A DNA stretch of 64,000 bases from assembly GCA_030706605.1 (NCBI GenBank), contig JAUZOE010000013.1:1-64000 (forward strand), written 5' to 3'. Each line of letters opens with the position of its first letter. The stretch's first letter is position 1. The notes under the pieces are model-generated. The model did no database searches. It saw only the letters and a list, made by a program, of their open reading frames with translations, and was not told the DNA's origin. This stretch comes from Bacteroidota bacterium. Its GTDB lineage: Bacteria > Bacteroidota > Bacteroidia > Chitinophagales > Chitinophagaceae. This document shows, one piece after another, positions 1 through 8,079 of the stretch. The position numbers were made by a program, and so were the translations under genes.

Positions 1-262
1 CAGAAGTTGATTGATGTTCAACAAACATTAATCAAAAATCCAAATCCATTGAAAAGAACCATTTCCCAATCCAGGAAAAACCATATTAAATCCGATATCA
101 GTCAACTTCTATTTTTTTTTTGAATTCAATGCCTTAGAAAAATATTAATCCCGATGAAAACCAGGTTATGAAAATAACCAACAAAGATTAAACCTGAAAA
201 ACCAAAACCCCAGGATTAAATCATTTAAAAAACTCCTGCAATTACCCGCAGGAGTTTTTTAT
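1..262 (+). ncRNA. Candidate small RNA, copy 1 of 3
   Basis: Seen: the 5' domain (1-110) is closed by a 14-bp long-range stem, 2-15 with 97-110 (one G-U), followed at once by A plus a T run. Bases 9-18 can instead form a 10-bp hairpin with 24-33 (loop 19-23), which competes with the inner half of the long stem. The interior is A/C-rich and carries AATCC at 37-41, 43-47, 68-72 and 89-93. A 3' domain has a GGTTAT-GAAA-ATAACC hairpin (164-179) and ends in a 13-bp terminator (227-260). The first ~165 nt are almost identical to copies 2 and 3, and no reading frame is conserved. Inference: a structured transcript of about 120 or 260 nt. Paired ends with an open interior recall 6S-type RNAs, but I do not recognise a known family. 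Its promoter would lie before the window. Confidence 0.6.
227..262 (+). terminator. Intrinsic terminator of sRNA copy 1
   Basis: A perfect 13-bp stem (227-239 with 248-260, core CTCCTGC/GCAGGAG) has an 8-base loop and its 3' arm ends in six T. It is placed exactly where the terminators of the two other copies are, although the stem sequence differs. Confidence 0.85.
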
Positions 263-368
263 TCTACTGAGTCCCAAAATTATATTATATAATGACATTA
301 TTATCATTAATTTGTACATTAGCATAAAAGTACAAGTATATAAATGTTTATATAAACTCAACTGATTT

Positions 369-809
369 ATGATCTCATTTCTAAAAACAGCGACAACTCT
401 ACTACTATTAATATCAATGTTGTTGCTTTGTACTAACGGAATCGCACAAACAAAAAGCACAAGTTCTGTTTCCCACGACAAAACTGATAGTGTTTTTTCA
501 AAAGTAGAGATTGAGGCATCGTTTCCTGGCGGGCCACAAGCATGGACAAAGTATGTAACGAATGCCATAGAAGAAAATCAAGGTAAACTTCGGAAATCCG
601 ATTATGGTACCTGCATCATAAAATTTATTGTAGATATCAAAGGCCATGTGAGAAATGTAGAGGCAATTACCATGAAAAAAAGCAGGCTTGCCAAAATAGC
701 AATTGAAGCTATTACCAATGGTCCCCGGTGGAATCCTGCTCAGCAAGACGGAAGGTTTGTAAACGCATACCGATTACAACCAGTTACTTTAACTAATCCA
801 AAAAAATGA
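369..809 (+). CDS. Exported TonB C-terminal-domain protein
   Basis: A 146-residue protein. Residues 1-27 form a signal peptide (K then a long Leu/Ile run, cleavage after GIAQ). The rest matches the TonB C-terminal fold: a VEIEASFPGG lead-in, the strand GTCIIKFIVDIKGHV, then a helix-strand ending in GPRWNPAQQDGRFV, where family members read 'p.W.PA..ngk.v'. It lacks the cytoplasmic anchor and Pro-rich spacer of a true TonB, so it is probably a free periplasmic or peptidase-associated TonB_C module, common in Bacteroidota. Its stop overlaps an ATG at 806 (ATGA), hinting at coupling to the next gene. It sits between sRNA copies 1 and 2. The family call is firm; the partner is unknown. Confidence 0.75.
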   Translation: MISFLKTATTLLLLISMLLLCTNGIAQTKSTSSVSHDKTDSVFSKVEIEASFPGGPQAWTKYVTNAIEENQGKLRKSDYGTCIIKFIVDIKGHVRNVEAITMKKSRLAKIAIEAITNGPRWNPAQQDGRFVNAYRLQPVTLTNPKK

Positions 810-895
810 TTGTGCATTTTAGTAATAAAAAAAACTTTGGCTCTGATTGCTCAATTTTATTATTTTCTTTTATTCGTTCATTAAAATATACAATA

Positions 896-1462
896 ATGCT
901 TAGACGATTTTTTGTTGTTTTTCTACTGTGGTCTTCAATAGTTAATACCGCTACTGCACAAACATTTACCAATAGCTATGGAGTAACACTTTCATTTTTA
1001 TCAGGCAGGGAAACGCCTGGAGGTCCTTACAAAAATATTCTTACACAAGAATGTGGAACCTACTTTCCAAGGCTTAATCTATCAGAAAATGATAATTCCT
1101 CTTTCAGCATTGGCATACCATTAAGTGCCGGAATTGGATCAGTAAGCAATGGAGGTGGTGTAGCCTACAGTATTGATGCGCCTTTAGTGGGGGATTACAA
1201 TTTCGGATGTAATTCAACCCCGGACAATGAGGCTGGAGTTGGAGGTTATATTGGCGCTGGCTTTGGGTATACTTATACAAATTTTGCCAGTTATTTTGGA
1301 TCAGGTAACGTATCAACTTATGGCCCGATGTTACATACGGGTATCAGATTTATTATTTCACAAAAATTTTCACAAGCTCTGGTATTGGGAGTATATTATA
1401 AATTAGGCATCGAATCAGAGAAATATAAAACCTTTGGCATTAATATACTTGGCGAATTTTAA
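896..1462 (+). CDS. Small outer-membrane beta-barrel-like protein
   Basis: From ATG 896 the protein is 188 residues and opens with a clean signal peptide (MLRRFFVVFLLWSS...ATAQ). The frame stays open upstream to an ATG at 806 that overlaps the previous stop. That start would put 30 residues in front of the signal peptide, so I prefer 896. The mature part is rich in Gly, Ser, Tyr and Phe in alternating patterns (GGYIGAGFGYTYTNF, HTGIRFIISQKF, LVLGVYYKLGIES) and ends in Phe, as expected for an eight-strand outer-membrane barrel. I recognise no specific family. It is likely co-transcribed with the TonB_C gene. Confidence 0.6.
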   Translation: MLRRFFVVFLLWSSIVNTATAQTFTNSYGVTLSFLSGRETPGGPYKNILTQECGTYFPRLNLSENDNSSFSIGIPLSAGIGSVSNGGGVAYSIDAPLVGDYNFGCNSTPDNEAGVGGYIGAGFGYTYTNFASYFGSGNVSTYGPMLHTGIRFIISQKFSQALVLGVYYKLGIESEKYKTFGINILGEF

Positions 1463-1576
1463 TATTCATTCGGTATTAATGCTGTAGTAATACTAGTATA
1501 TCTACCCTATCTGGCATACGCTAAAATACTACCCGGACAGTAAATACAGTAGTTGCAAAATTAAGCAGTACTGCTC

Positions 1577-1607
1577 TTGTGCAGGGTAGCTGCTCTCCCT
1601 ATCTTTG
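1577..1607 (+). promoter_or_regulatory. Promoter of sRNA copy 2
   Basis: TTG (1577-1579), a 20-bp spacer and TATCTTTG (1600-1607) fit the Bacteroidota primary-sigma consensus (TTTG, 19-21 bp, TAnnTTTG). A start 4-6 bases downstream falls on the first bases of the RNA's closing stem (1611-1612). The palindrome GCAGTACTGC ends three bases before the TTG, where a regulator could bind. Confidence 0.8.
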
Positions 1608-1610
1608 TTC

Positions 1611-1864
1611 CAGAAGTTGATTGATGTTCGACAAACATTAATCAAAAATCCAAATCCATTGAAAAGAACCATTTCCCAATCCAGGAAAAACCATATTAAA
1701 TCCGATATCAGTCAACTTCTTTTTTTTTGAATTCAATGCCTTAGAAAAATATTAATCCCGATGAAAACCAACCGGTAAAACGGTATCCAATTTATCCAGG
1801 AAAAATCAAAAACCCAGATTTAAGTATTTAAAAAGCTTCTGCAATAAAATGCAGAGGCTTTTTG
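1611..1864 (+). ncRNA. Candidate small RNA, copy 2 of 3
   Basis: The 5' domain matches copy 1 almost base for base, including both arms of the closing stem; one change (A to G) lies in the loop of the alternative hairpin (CGACA instead of CAACA). The 3' domain has diverged: the GAAA-capped hairpin is replaced by an unrelated ACCG-loop-CGGT hairpin (1771-1784) at a similar place. Keeping a hairpin while changing its sequence suggests that structure is under selection. It ends in the terminator at 1831-1864. Confidence 0.65.
1831..1864 (+). terminator. Intrinsic terminator of sRNA copy 2
   Basis: The arm AAAAGCTTCTGC (1831-1842) pairs with GCAGAGGCTTTT (1851-1862) with one G-U pair and an 8-base loop, followed by further T bases. 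Confidence 0.8.
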
Positions 1865-1983
1865 TTTTAAGCTATATTGATTCTAATCAATATGCAGGAG
1901 AAGTAGTTTTACGATTATATTTAATCGTTAATTTACTAATCAGACAGTAAATATATTAGTTGCAAAATTAGGCAGTACTGCTC

Positions 1984-2014
1984 TTGCGCAGGGTAGCTGT
2001 TCTCCCTATCTTTG
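1984..2014 (+). promoter_or_regulatory. Promoter of sRNA copy 3
   Basis: TTG (1984-1986), a 20-bp spacer and TATCTTTG (2007-2014), the same geometry as copy 2. Both boxes are unchanged although the spacer carries substitutions, which supports function. Confidence 0.8.
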
Positions 2015-2017
2015 TTC

Positions 2018-2277
2018 CAGAAGTTGATTGATGTTCAACAAACATTAATCAAAAATTCAAATCCATTGAAAAGAACCATTTCCCAATCCAGGAAAAACCA
2101 AATTAAATCCGATATCAGTCAACTTCTATTTTTTTGAATTCAATGCCTTAGAAAAATATTAATCCCAATGAAAACCAGGTTATGAAAATAACTGACAAAG
2201 TTTAAACCTGAAAAACCACAAAACCCCAGGATTAAATCATTAAAAAAGCCTCTGCATTTTATTGCAGAGGCTTTTTG
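2018..2277 (+). ncRNA. Candidate small RNA, copy 3 of 3
   Basis: The 5' domain matches copies 1 and 2 with a few substitutions, all outside the closing stem (one removes the first AATCC motif). The 3' domain is copy-1-like, with the GGTTAT-GAAA-ATAAC hairpin and a downstream AAACCTG. It ends in the hairpin terminator at 2242-2277. Confidence 0.65.
2242..2277 (+). terminator. Intrinsic terminator of sRNA copy 3
   Basis: AAAAAGCCTCTGCA pairs with TGCAGAGGCTTTTT around a 6-base loop: a 14-bp stem with a T-rich 3' arm, the strongest of the three terminators. Confidence 0.85.
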
Positions 2278-2489
2278 TTTTAAGTGATTTGTTTTTTACT
2301 ATTGCTCATAAATAACGCATGAGAAAATTTCCAATATTTTACATTTCCTAATAAAACAATTGCATATAGTAATATTTTTTTGTACATTGCTTTTGTCAAT
2401 CCTGACTTTATAAAGACATTCCTCCCTTTTGATTGCTTATGTCAATAACCTGGTTATTGTTCCTTAATCATACTTAAAATTTACTTGAA

Positions 2490-5400
2490 ATGAAAGTATT
2501 TCCACAAAGAGACACTGCCGTAGGCCTGTATTTCAATCAAATTATTTTTTGCAAAAAGCCCGCATTTTTTACTATAAAGAGTATTGCGATGGGAATTTTG
2601 TTTTGCCTTATACGCAATATAGGTTGGGGTCGGGTACCTGTGGTAACAGGAAATTCAACTAGGAGTTCGTTTCCGATTGAAACCCTTGCTACTTCTGCAC
2701 CTTCTGATTATTTTAGAAGTAAAAACAGTGGCGACTGGTCTTTTATATCTACCTGGGAATCATCAGTAGATAATATTAACTGGATAGATGCTACCGAAAT
2801 ACCCACCGAGGCTGCTAATACCATTACTATTCAGGGAGGGCATACCGTTAATGTGAAGAATGTAGTTTCTCTTGACCAAACAATTGTGGCAGGCGTTTTG
2901 GAATTACAAACCGGCGGCATATTGAATATAAACGATGGTGCCGGGGATGACATAGCAATCCCTGCCAATGGTATTTTAAGGGTAACCAGCACTGATGATT
3001 ATTCCACGGCAGTGAACCAATCCGCGAATGCAATTATAAATATAGCTACTGATGGTAAAATAACCATAGGAGATGGTTCTGATTTTATTGGTAATAACTT
3101 TGAAAATTTTGCCACATCGCCAGCGAACGTATGGAATACCGGATCTGTTTATGAGTATAACAGTAATACCACTTTTGCAGCATCCGGTCTTATTTATTTC
3201 CCTAATGCAGGAACTGAAATCCCTATTTTCAGAGTTACGAAGGTTAGCGGAACTCCCGGGGGTGTTAGCACTACTACTATAAATGGTCTTTTAGAAGTAA
3301 ATACAAGTTTTGCTTTCAGTGGTAATGGTTTAAAAATATTTAGAGATGGCATAACCGGAACTGCTACCCTAACTCTGCCTTCTTCCAACAAGGGGTATAA
3401 TATTTTATCTTCTTCAGCTATTTTGAGTGGAACATTAAACCTTGTTTTAAATGAAAATTTACGTTTAATTGATGGTGTAACTGTGCCATTGGGAGCCAAT
3501 ATAATAGTCACTCAATCTGGTGCAAAAGGATTTTTAAAGGCTGCAGGAAGTTTTAAAGTTGATGGCATTATTGATATAAGTGATGTAACACTTAGTAATA
3601 CAAATGGAGGTGATGTGACCATAAAGGGGACGTTAAAAACATCAAAATTAAATGGGTTATATAACCCCGGTAATATTTCCTCAGGTACAATAAATATAAA
3701 AAATGGTAGTACTATTGAATACAATGGCCCAGTAAATCAAGCTATTACTTCTACCGCTACCTTAAACCAGTCATATTACAATATTACTTTTTCGGGCAGT
3801 GGTACCAAAACACCAATTGGTGCTATTAAAGTAAACTCATTAGGGACGGTTAAAATAACCGGAGCTTCCGTTATAGTAGATGCAAGCGTTTCTAATTTAG
3901 GCATGACTACTGCAAATACTACTAATTTCATAATGGATGGTGGAAGATTAATTCTGGGTACAGGGGGTACACAACCGAATATGGATGGTACCTATGATCT
4001 TACAGGAGGAGTTGTGGAATTTACAGGGGGGGCTGCCAAAACTATCCGTAGCAAAACCTATCAGAATATTGAAGTAAGTGGAAGTAATGTGGGAAATTCT
4101 TCGGGCTATATAATTTTGAATCCATCAGGGACCTTTAAAATTAATTCAGGCGGTGTTTTTACCATTAATGACAACAGTATTAAAGGTACCAACGGAACAG
4201 AAACTGTAACGGTTGAGAACGGTGGCCTATTCAAATGTGGCAACAACCAGGGGTTTAATGGATTTACTTCTACATTTACGGGTTTTTCTTCAATTTATGA
4301 AAATATCACCAACATCAACTTACAGCCAGGGAGTACAGTAGAATATATGAGAGCTGGTGACCAACCAATCACCAATACTAATGGTCTTGAGTATAGTAAC
4401 CTGACTTTATCGGGCAGTGGAAATAAAACTGCGCCCTCGGGAGCATTAACGATCAATGGCGATCTGTCAAAAACATCAGGTTGTGTTTTTGCGCATAACA
4501 ACGGCACAGTTGTTTTTAATGGCACTGATGCCCAGTCTTATTCTTCTGTATCACCTCAGGTGATTTTTAATAATCTTACCAATAACAATACCATAGGTTT
4601 ATATGTAGAGGATAGCTTGTCCGTTTATAAAGAGTTATTATTGGGAACGGCATCTCAATTAAATTTAAACGGGAATATTACTTTGTTGAGTGACAGCGAT
4701 AACACTGCCAGCATTGCTCCCATACCTGCAGATGCAGTTATCAATTATTTGACAGGCCGCTTCATTGTGGAACGATACATCCCTGACCATTTTAAGGCAT
4801 GGCAATTTTTAGCCGTTCCCACAAAAGGGAGTACTGTAAAAGAATCATGGCAGGAAAATAATGATCCGAGTGAAAACGTGATTCCCGGATATGGCACCCA
4901 AATTACCAGCAATTTGCCTGGCGCTACTTCTCTCGGGTTTGATCAGAGTTCAGCGAGTCCTTCTATGAAAGCCTATGATCCAGTTACCAATAGTTGGGTT
5001 GGAATCTCCGGAACTTCCATGGATATTGAAAATGAGAATGGGTATATGCTTTTTGTTCGTGGCGACAGAAGTGTAACCGCTGTCAACCAGGCTGCAACGG
5101 CTACTATTTTGCGCACTGAGGGGAAATTGTATGCACCCGGTAGCGAAGCCCCTTCAGATATGAATATCCCGGCAAACAGTTTTCAAAGCATAGGTAATCC
5201 CTATGCTTCTGCAATCGATTTTTCTCGGCTTGGTTTAAGTGGCGGAGTTACCAATGCTTATTATATCTGGGATCCCCAATTAACCACTGGGCCAAATTCC
5301 GCATATGGATATGGAGGTTATCGTACAATATCGGGTTCCGCAGTCGTACCGTCAAGTGGCAATTTTATTGATGGAAGCCCTCCTTCGATTCAATCAGGGC

Positions 5401-6500
5401 AGGCATTTTTTGTTTATGCTGTAAGTGCCGGAACTGTTTCTTTTTCTGAAGATAGCAAGGTTGTCGGAAGTGCTTCTCTGTTCAGACCTGTAGCAGGACT
5501 GGCAGACCCAGATGCTCAATTAAGAGCTAATCTGAAAGTGATATCCCATAATGATTCTGTGCTGGTCGATGGAATATTAACACAGTTTGATCATACTTAT
5601 TCTGATGACATCAATACCTGGGATATAATAAAAAAAAACAATTCGGGAGAACAAATAGGCATCATGAGCCATGGTAAACAATTAGCGATTGAGCGTTGTG
5701 AAATGATTCATGCAGATGACAGCTTGCTTTATAGTTTGGGAAAATTAAAACAGCAATCGTATCAGTTTGAATTTATAGCTACCCATTTGGAGCAATATGG
5801 GATGGAAGCATTTTTAGAAGATAATTACCTCGATACAAAAACTCCATTAAATCTTTCAGGTACTACCTTGATTAATTTTGCAGTAGATAATAAAAGAGCT
5901 TCAGCCGCCTCAAATCGGTTTCATGTAATATTTAGTCCTTCAGCAGGTCCGTTGCCGGTCACATTTACTTCAGTGAGGGCACATCAGGAAGATGCAAAAA
6001 TAATGGTGGAGTGGGAGGTTGAAAATGAAACTAGCATGAGCCACTATAAGGTAGAGAAATCTGCTGATGGTAATCGGTTTATTGCGGCCCGGACGGTGGA
6101 TGCGAAAAACCTGGCAGCAGGCAATTATCAATGGATAGATGCCAATCCGTTTAGTGGGTATAATTATTATCGTATAAAAAGTACAGCCCTAAACGGAGAA
6201 ACCAAATACAGCCGCATAGTCAGAGTTTATATGGGTAAAGAAAAATCTTACATCAGCGTGTATCCTAATCCGTTATTAGGAGGAAATATCAACCTGCAAT
6301 TAATCAATCAACCTTCCGGGAGTTTTAAAGTTAAACTATTGAATTCCGTTGGGCAGGTAATGCTTACAAAACAAATAAATCATAATGGAGGCAGTAGCTC
6401 GCATTTAATTTCAACAGGACAATACTTGCCACATGGTATTTACCAAATAGAAGTAATCAAACCGGGAGGGGAGAAGATGGTTGTGAAAATGAAAAACTAA
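2490..6500 (+). CDS. Large T9SS-secreted repetitive surface protein
   Basis: A 1336-residue protein. An unusually long N-region (about 30 residues) precedes the hydrophobic SIAMGILFCLIRN segment taken as the signal sequence; an internal start near 2580 is possible. From about residue 70 a GDWSFISTWESS module leads into beta-strand-rich Gly/Thr/Asn repeats. At least three repeats share the frame 'Y.N(I/L)..SGS(G/N)...G(A/Y)(I/L)', suggesting a beta-helix or adhesin-like stalk. Residues 1257-1336 are a type A T9SS sorting domain (VYPNP, SVGQVML, LPHGIYQIEV, KM VVKMKN end). It would be exported by Sec, moved across the outer membrane by T9SS and attached to the surface. Ligand unknown; no catalytic domain recognised. 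Confidence 0.8.
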   Translation: MKVFPQRDTAVGLYFNQIIFCKKPAFFTIKSIAMGILFCLIRNIGWGRVPVVTGNSTRSSFPIETLATSAPSDYFRSKNSGDWSFISTWESSVDNINWIDATEIPTEAANTITIQGGHTVNVKNVVSLDQTIVAGVLELQTGGILNINDGAGDDIAIPANGILRVTSTDDYSTAVNQSANAIINIATDGKITIGDGSDFIGNNFENFATSPANVWNTGSVYEYNSNTTFAASGLIYFPNAGTEIPIFRVTKVSGTPGGVSTTTINGLLEVNTSFAFSGNGLKIFRDGITGTATLTLPSSNKGYNILSSSAILSGTLNLVLNENLRLIDGVTVPLGANIIVTQSGAKGFLKAAGSFKVDGIIDISDVTLSNTNGGDVTIKGTLKTSKLNGLYNPGNISSGTINIKNGSTIEYNGPVNQAITSTATLNQSYYNITFSGSGTKTPIGAIKVNSLGTVKITGASVIVDASVSNLGMTTANTTNFIMDGGRLILGTGGTQPNMDGTYDLTGGVVEFTGGAAKTIRSKTYQNIEVSGSNVGNSSGYIILNPSGTFKINSGGVFTINDNSIKGTNGTETVTVENGGLFKCGNNQGFNGFTSTFTGFSSIYENITNINLQPGSTVEYMRAGDQPITNTNGLEYSNLTLSGSGNKTAPSGALTINGDLSKTSGCVFAHNNGTVVFNGTDAQSYSSVSPQVIFNNLTNNNTIGLYVEDSLSVYKELLLGTASQLNLNGNITLLSDSDNTASIAPIPADAVINYLTGRFIVERYIPDHFKAWQFLAVPTKGSTVKESWQENNDPSENVIPGYGTQITSNLPGATSLGFDQSSASPSMKAYDPVTNSWVGISGTSMDIENENGYMLFVRGDRSVTAVNQAATATILRTEGKLYAPGSEAPSDMNIPANSFQSIGNPYASAIDFSRLGLSGGVTNAYYIWDPQLTTGPNSAYGYGGYRTISGSAVVPSSGNFIDGSPPSIQSGQAFFVYAVSAGTVSFSEDSKVVGSASLFRPVAGLADPDAQLRANLKVISHNDSVLVDGILTQFDHTYSDDINTWDIIKKNNSGEQIGIMSHGKQLAIERCEMIHADDSLLYSLGKLKQQSYQFEFIATHLEQYGMEAFLEDNYLDTKTPLNLSGTTLINFAVDNKRASAASNRFHVIFSPSAGPLPVTFTSVRAHQEDAKIMVEWEVENETSMSHYKVEKSADGNRFIAARTVDAKNLAAGNYQWIDANPFSGYNYYRIKSTALNGETKYSRIVRVYMGKEKSYISVYPNPLLGGNINLQLINQPSGSFKVKLLNSVGQVMLTKQINHNGGSSSHLISTGQYLPHGIYQIEVIKPGGEKMVVKMKN

Positions 6501-6575
6501 AAGGAATGCATTAATTCCAGTTTGGCTTTAGTATTTTTGAAGGTAATTATTTGGTGCTATATAGAGATTGAAGTT

Positions 6576-7772
6576 TTATTTTATTGATATTTTTGCAAAT
6601 TTTCTAAATTTCTTTATTCGATGAAAAGTTAGAAAATTGGCATCGTGAAAACTATGAGCTTCTTCTGATCCATCATCAAAAGCTGTCCGGGATAAAATAA
6701 TCAGGTCATTATCATCGAATTGCCAGTCAACATATTGAAAACCATGTTTGGTATAATCGGAATTTTGCAAAACAATTCTATTTACTTTCCAATAAATCAA
6801 ATCTTTGGAAGAACATAAGGCGAGTGTATTTCTTATTGCACTTGTGTTTTTCATATTTCTAAAACCTGCTGAAATATAATTACTTAGTGTCCAGTATAGC
6901 TTTGATTCAGGGTCATACCGGATAGTAAATTTTTTGCTACCGCCCGGAAAATTTATAAAGCCACTTTTAGGATCAAAAGTGCTTTCCCGTCCATTTTTGC
7001 TAACATGTATTATGGAAGCAAATTCCTTTCCTGTTATCTCTGTTGCGACACGAAGAATATCACAAATATTTCCTTTTGAATCAATCACAGCATTTCCTTC
7101 CAGCCAGCCGCCAAAAGAACCATTGAGGTAAGTAGAGTCAAAAGGTAGTTCATTACTTTGGGACCAACTGGATGCTTTCAACAAATCGGCATTGGCATCA
7201 GCCGAAATCATAAAAGCACTTAAAGTTTTGGATGATGCTCCCGGAAGATTGATTGCGTGTTCCATTGCACGCCAGATTCTACCTTTGTAAGTTATAACAG
7301 GTGTTGGTGCTGTATGGTAATTGCCAATACGTAACAATCCATGTTGATTGGTATCAGGATTAGTCCATGAAATACCGCCATCTAAAGATCTTCTGATGAT
7401 TAAGTTACCATAATTACAAGAAGTTCCAATAATGTATAAATAATTATTATGTACAAATATTGTTGACCAGAATTGTCCTTTGATTTCTGATATCTTTTTC
7501 CATGTAATTCCCTTATCAGAAGAACAAAAAATCCATGTTATACCCAAAGTATGTTCCGAAGATTTTGGACCAAAAAAATCGTGAGAAGCAATGTAATCAC
7601 CATTAGGTAAAATGCAAATACTTGGAGAACCGATATATAAGCCTGAAAGGGCAGGACTATGATCTACAACGATTCCGGGAACTTTAGGATATAATAATCT
7701 CTGAGCTATAGCAGAGCTATTAGTAAAAGAAAATAATACCAAAAGAAATAAAACTGATTGTTTTTTACCCAT
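6576..7772 (-). CDS. Exported sialidase-fold (BNR-repeat) protein
   Basis: A 398-residue protein with a signal peptide ending SSAIAQ. Two Asp-box/BNR motifs are visible, SSDKGITWKK and SLDGGISWTN, of the S-x-D-x-G-x-(T/S)-W type that marks six-bladed sialidase propellers. ILPNGDYIASHD near residue 55 and the final RTAFDDGSEEAHSFHDANFLTFHRI resemble exo-sialidase-like hydrolases found next to glycan genes. I cannot place the Arg triad and nucleophile Tyr with certainty, so sialidase activity itself is unproven. It converges on the T9SS gene with 75 bp between them and is transcribed alone. Confidence 0.7.
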   Translation of the reverse strand: MGKKQSVLFLLVLFSFTNSSAIAQRLLYPKVPGIVVDHSPALSGLYIGSPSICILPNGDYIASHDFFGPKSSEHTLGITWIFCSSDKGITWKKISEIKGQFWSTIFVHNNYLYIIGTSCNYGNLIIRRSLDGGISWTNPDTNQHGLLRIGNYHTAPTPVITYKGRIWRAMEHAINLPGASSKTLSAFMISADANADLLKASSWSQSNELPFDSTYLNGSFGGWLEGNAVIDSKGNICDILRVATEITGKEFASIIHVSKNGRESTFDPKSGFINFPGGSKKFTIRYDPESKLYWTLSNYISAGFRNMKNTSAIRNTLALCSSKDLIYWKVNRIVLQNSDYTKHGFQYVDWQFDDNDLIILSRTAFDDGSEEAHSFHDANFLTFHRIKKFRKFAKISIK

Positions 7773-7962
7773 ATTTCAAATTTGAATTTCGTAAATGATT
7801 TTTAATAAATGTCTATTAAAAGTCATTTAATTACATAATTATCAGTTAATTCCAAAAAAATATTTAACTTTCCCTTTGAATTCTTATAAAGAAAATTGGG
7901 ATGGTTAAAAATCTTTGTGAGATTTTATTGCAATATGCAAATTTAAAAATAGAAGTATTTAG

Positions 7963-8067
7963 ATTTACGATTTGCCAGATGCCGGTACTTACTATTTAGG
8001 TTCTGATCAGGAAAGTGGTATGGTACTTATGATCTTTACACGAACATTATATAAAACAGGATTGTAA
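7963..8067 (+). pseudogene. Possible 34-codon C-terminal gene fragment
   Basis: Within the gene-free stretch 7773-8079, one frame reads IYDLPDAGTYYLGSDQESGM... and ends at a TAA 13 bp before the next gene. AGTYYLGS-SGM resembles the last strands of carbohydrate-binding modules that end extracellular Bacteroidota proteins. A stop codon directly precedes it and no start is near, so if real it is a remnant. The rest of this gap is AT-rich with no feature seen. Confidence 0.25.
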
Positions 8068-8079
8068 AAAGCAGGGGAT

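Larger units (their letters stand above)
1536..2283 (+). repeat. Tandem duplication carrying sRNA copies 2 and 3
   Basis: Two direct repeats start at 1536 and 1943 (offset 407 bp). Each has, in order: the shared lead GACAGTAAATA, TTGCAAAATTA, a palindrome GCAGTACTGC (1565-1574; equivalent at 1972-1981), a promoter, the structured RNA and a terminator. Divergence is concentrated in the 3' third and in the terminator stem. The spacer between the copies (about 1865-1942) is AT-rich with nothing else visible. Copy 1 at the window start is a third member separated by two genes. The stretch 1463-2489 holds no protein gene. Confidence 0.85.

Noticed and set aside
1..262. Retron msr-msd (paired ends a1/a2)
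   Set aside because: The ends do pair, but there is no reverse transcriptase gene nearby and a terminator follows each unit.
242..568. 108-codon ORF on the minus strand over the TonB_C gene
   Set aside because: No signal or domain, covers a terminator and the start of a gene with clear homology; a shadow.
806..895. Longer N-terminus for the small OMP from ATG 806
   Set aside because: ATGA coupling is attractive, but it would put 30 residues before a complete signal peptide starting at 896.
1..2277. CRISPR-like or IS-end repeats
   Set aside because: The units are ~260 nt, only three, with promoters and terminators and no spacers, transposase or terminal inverted repeats of an IS.
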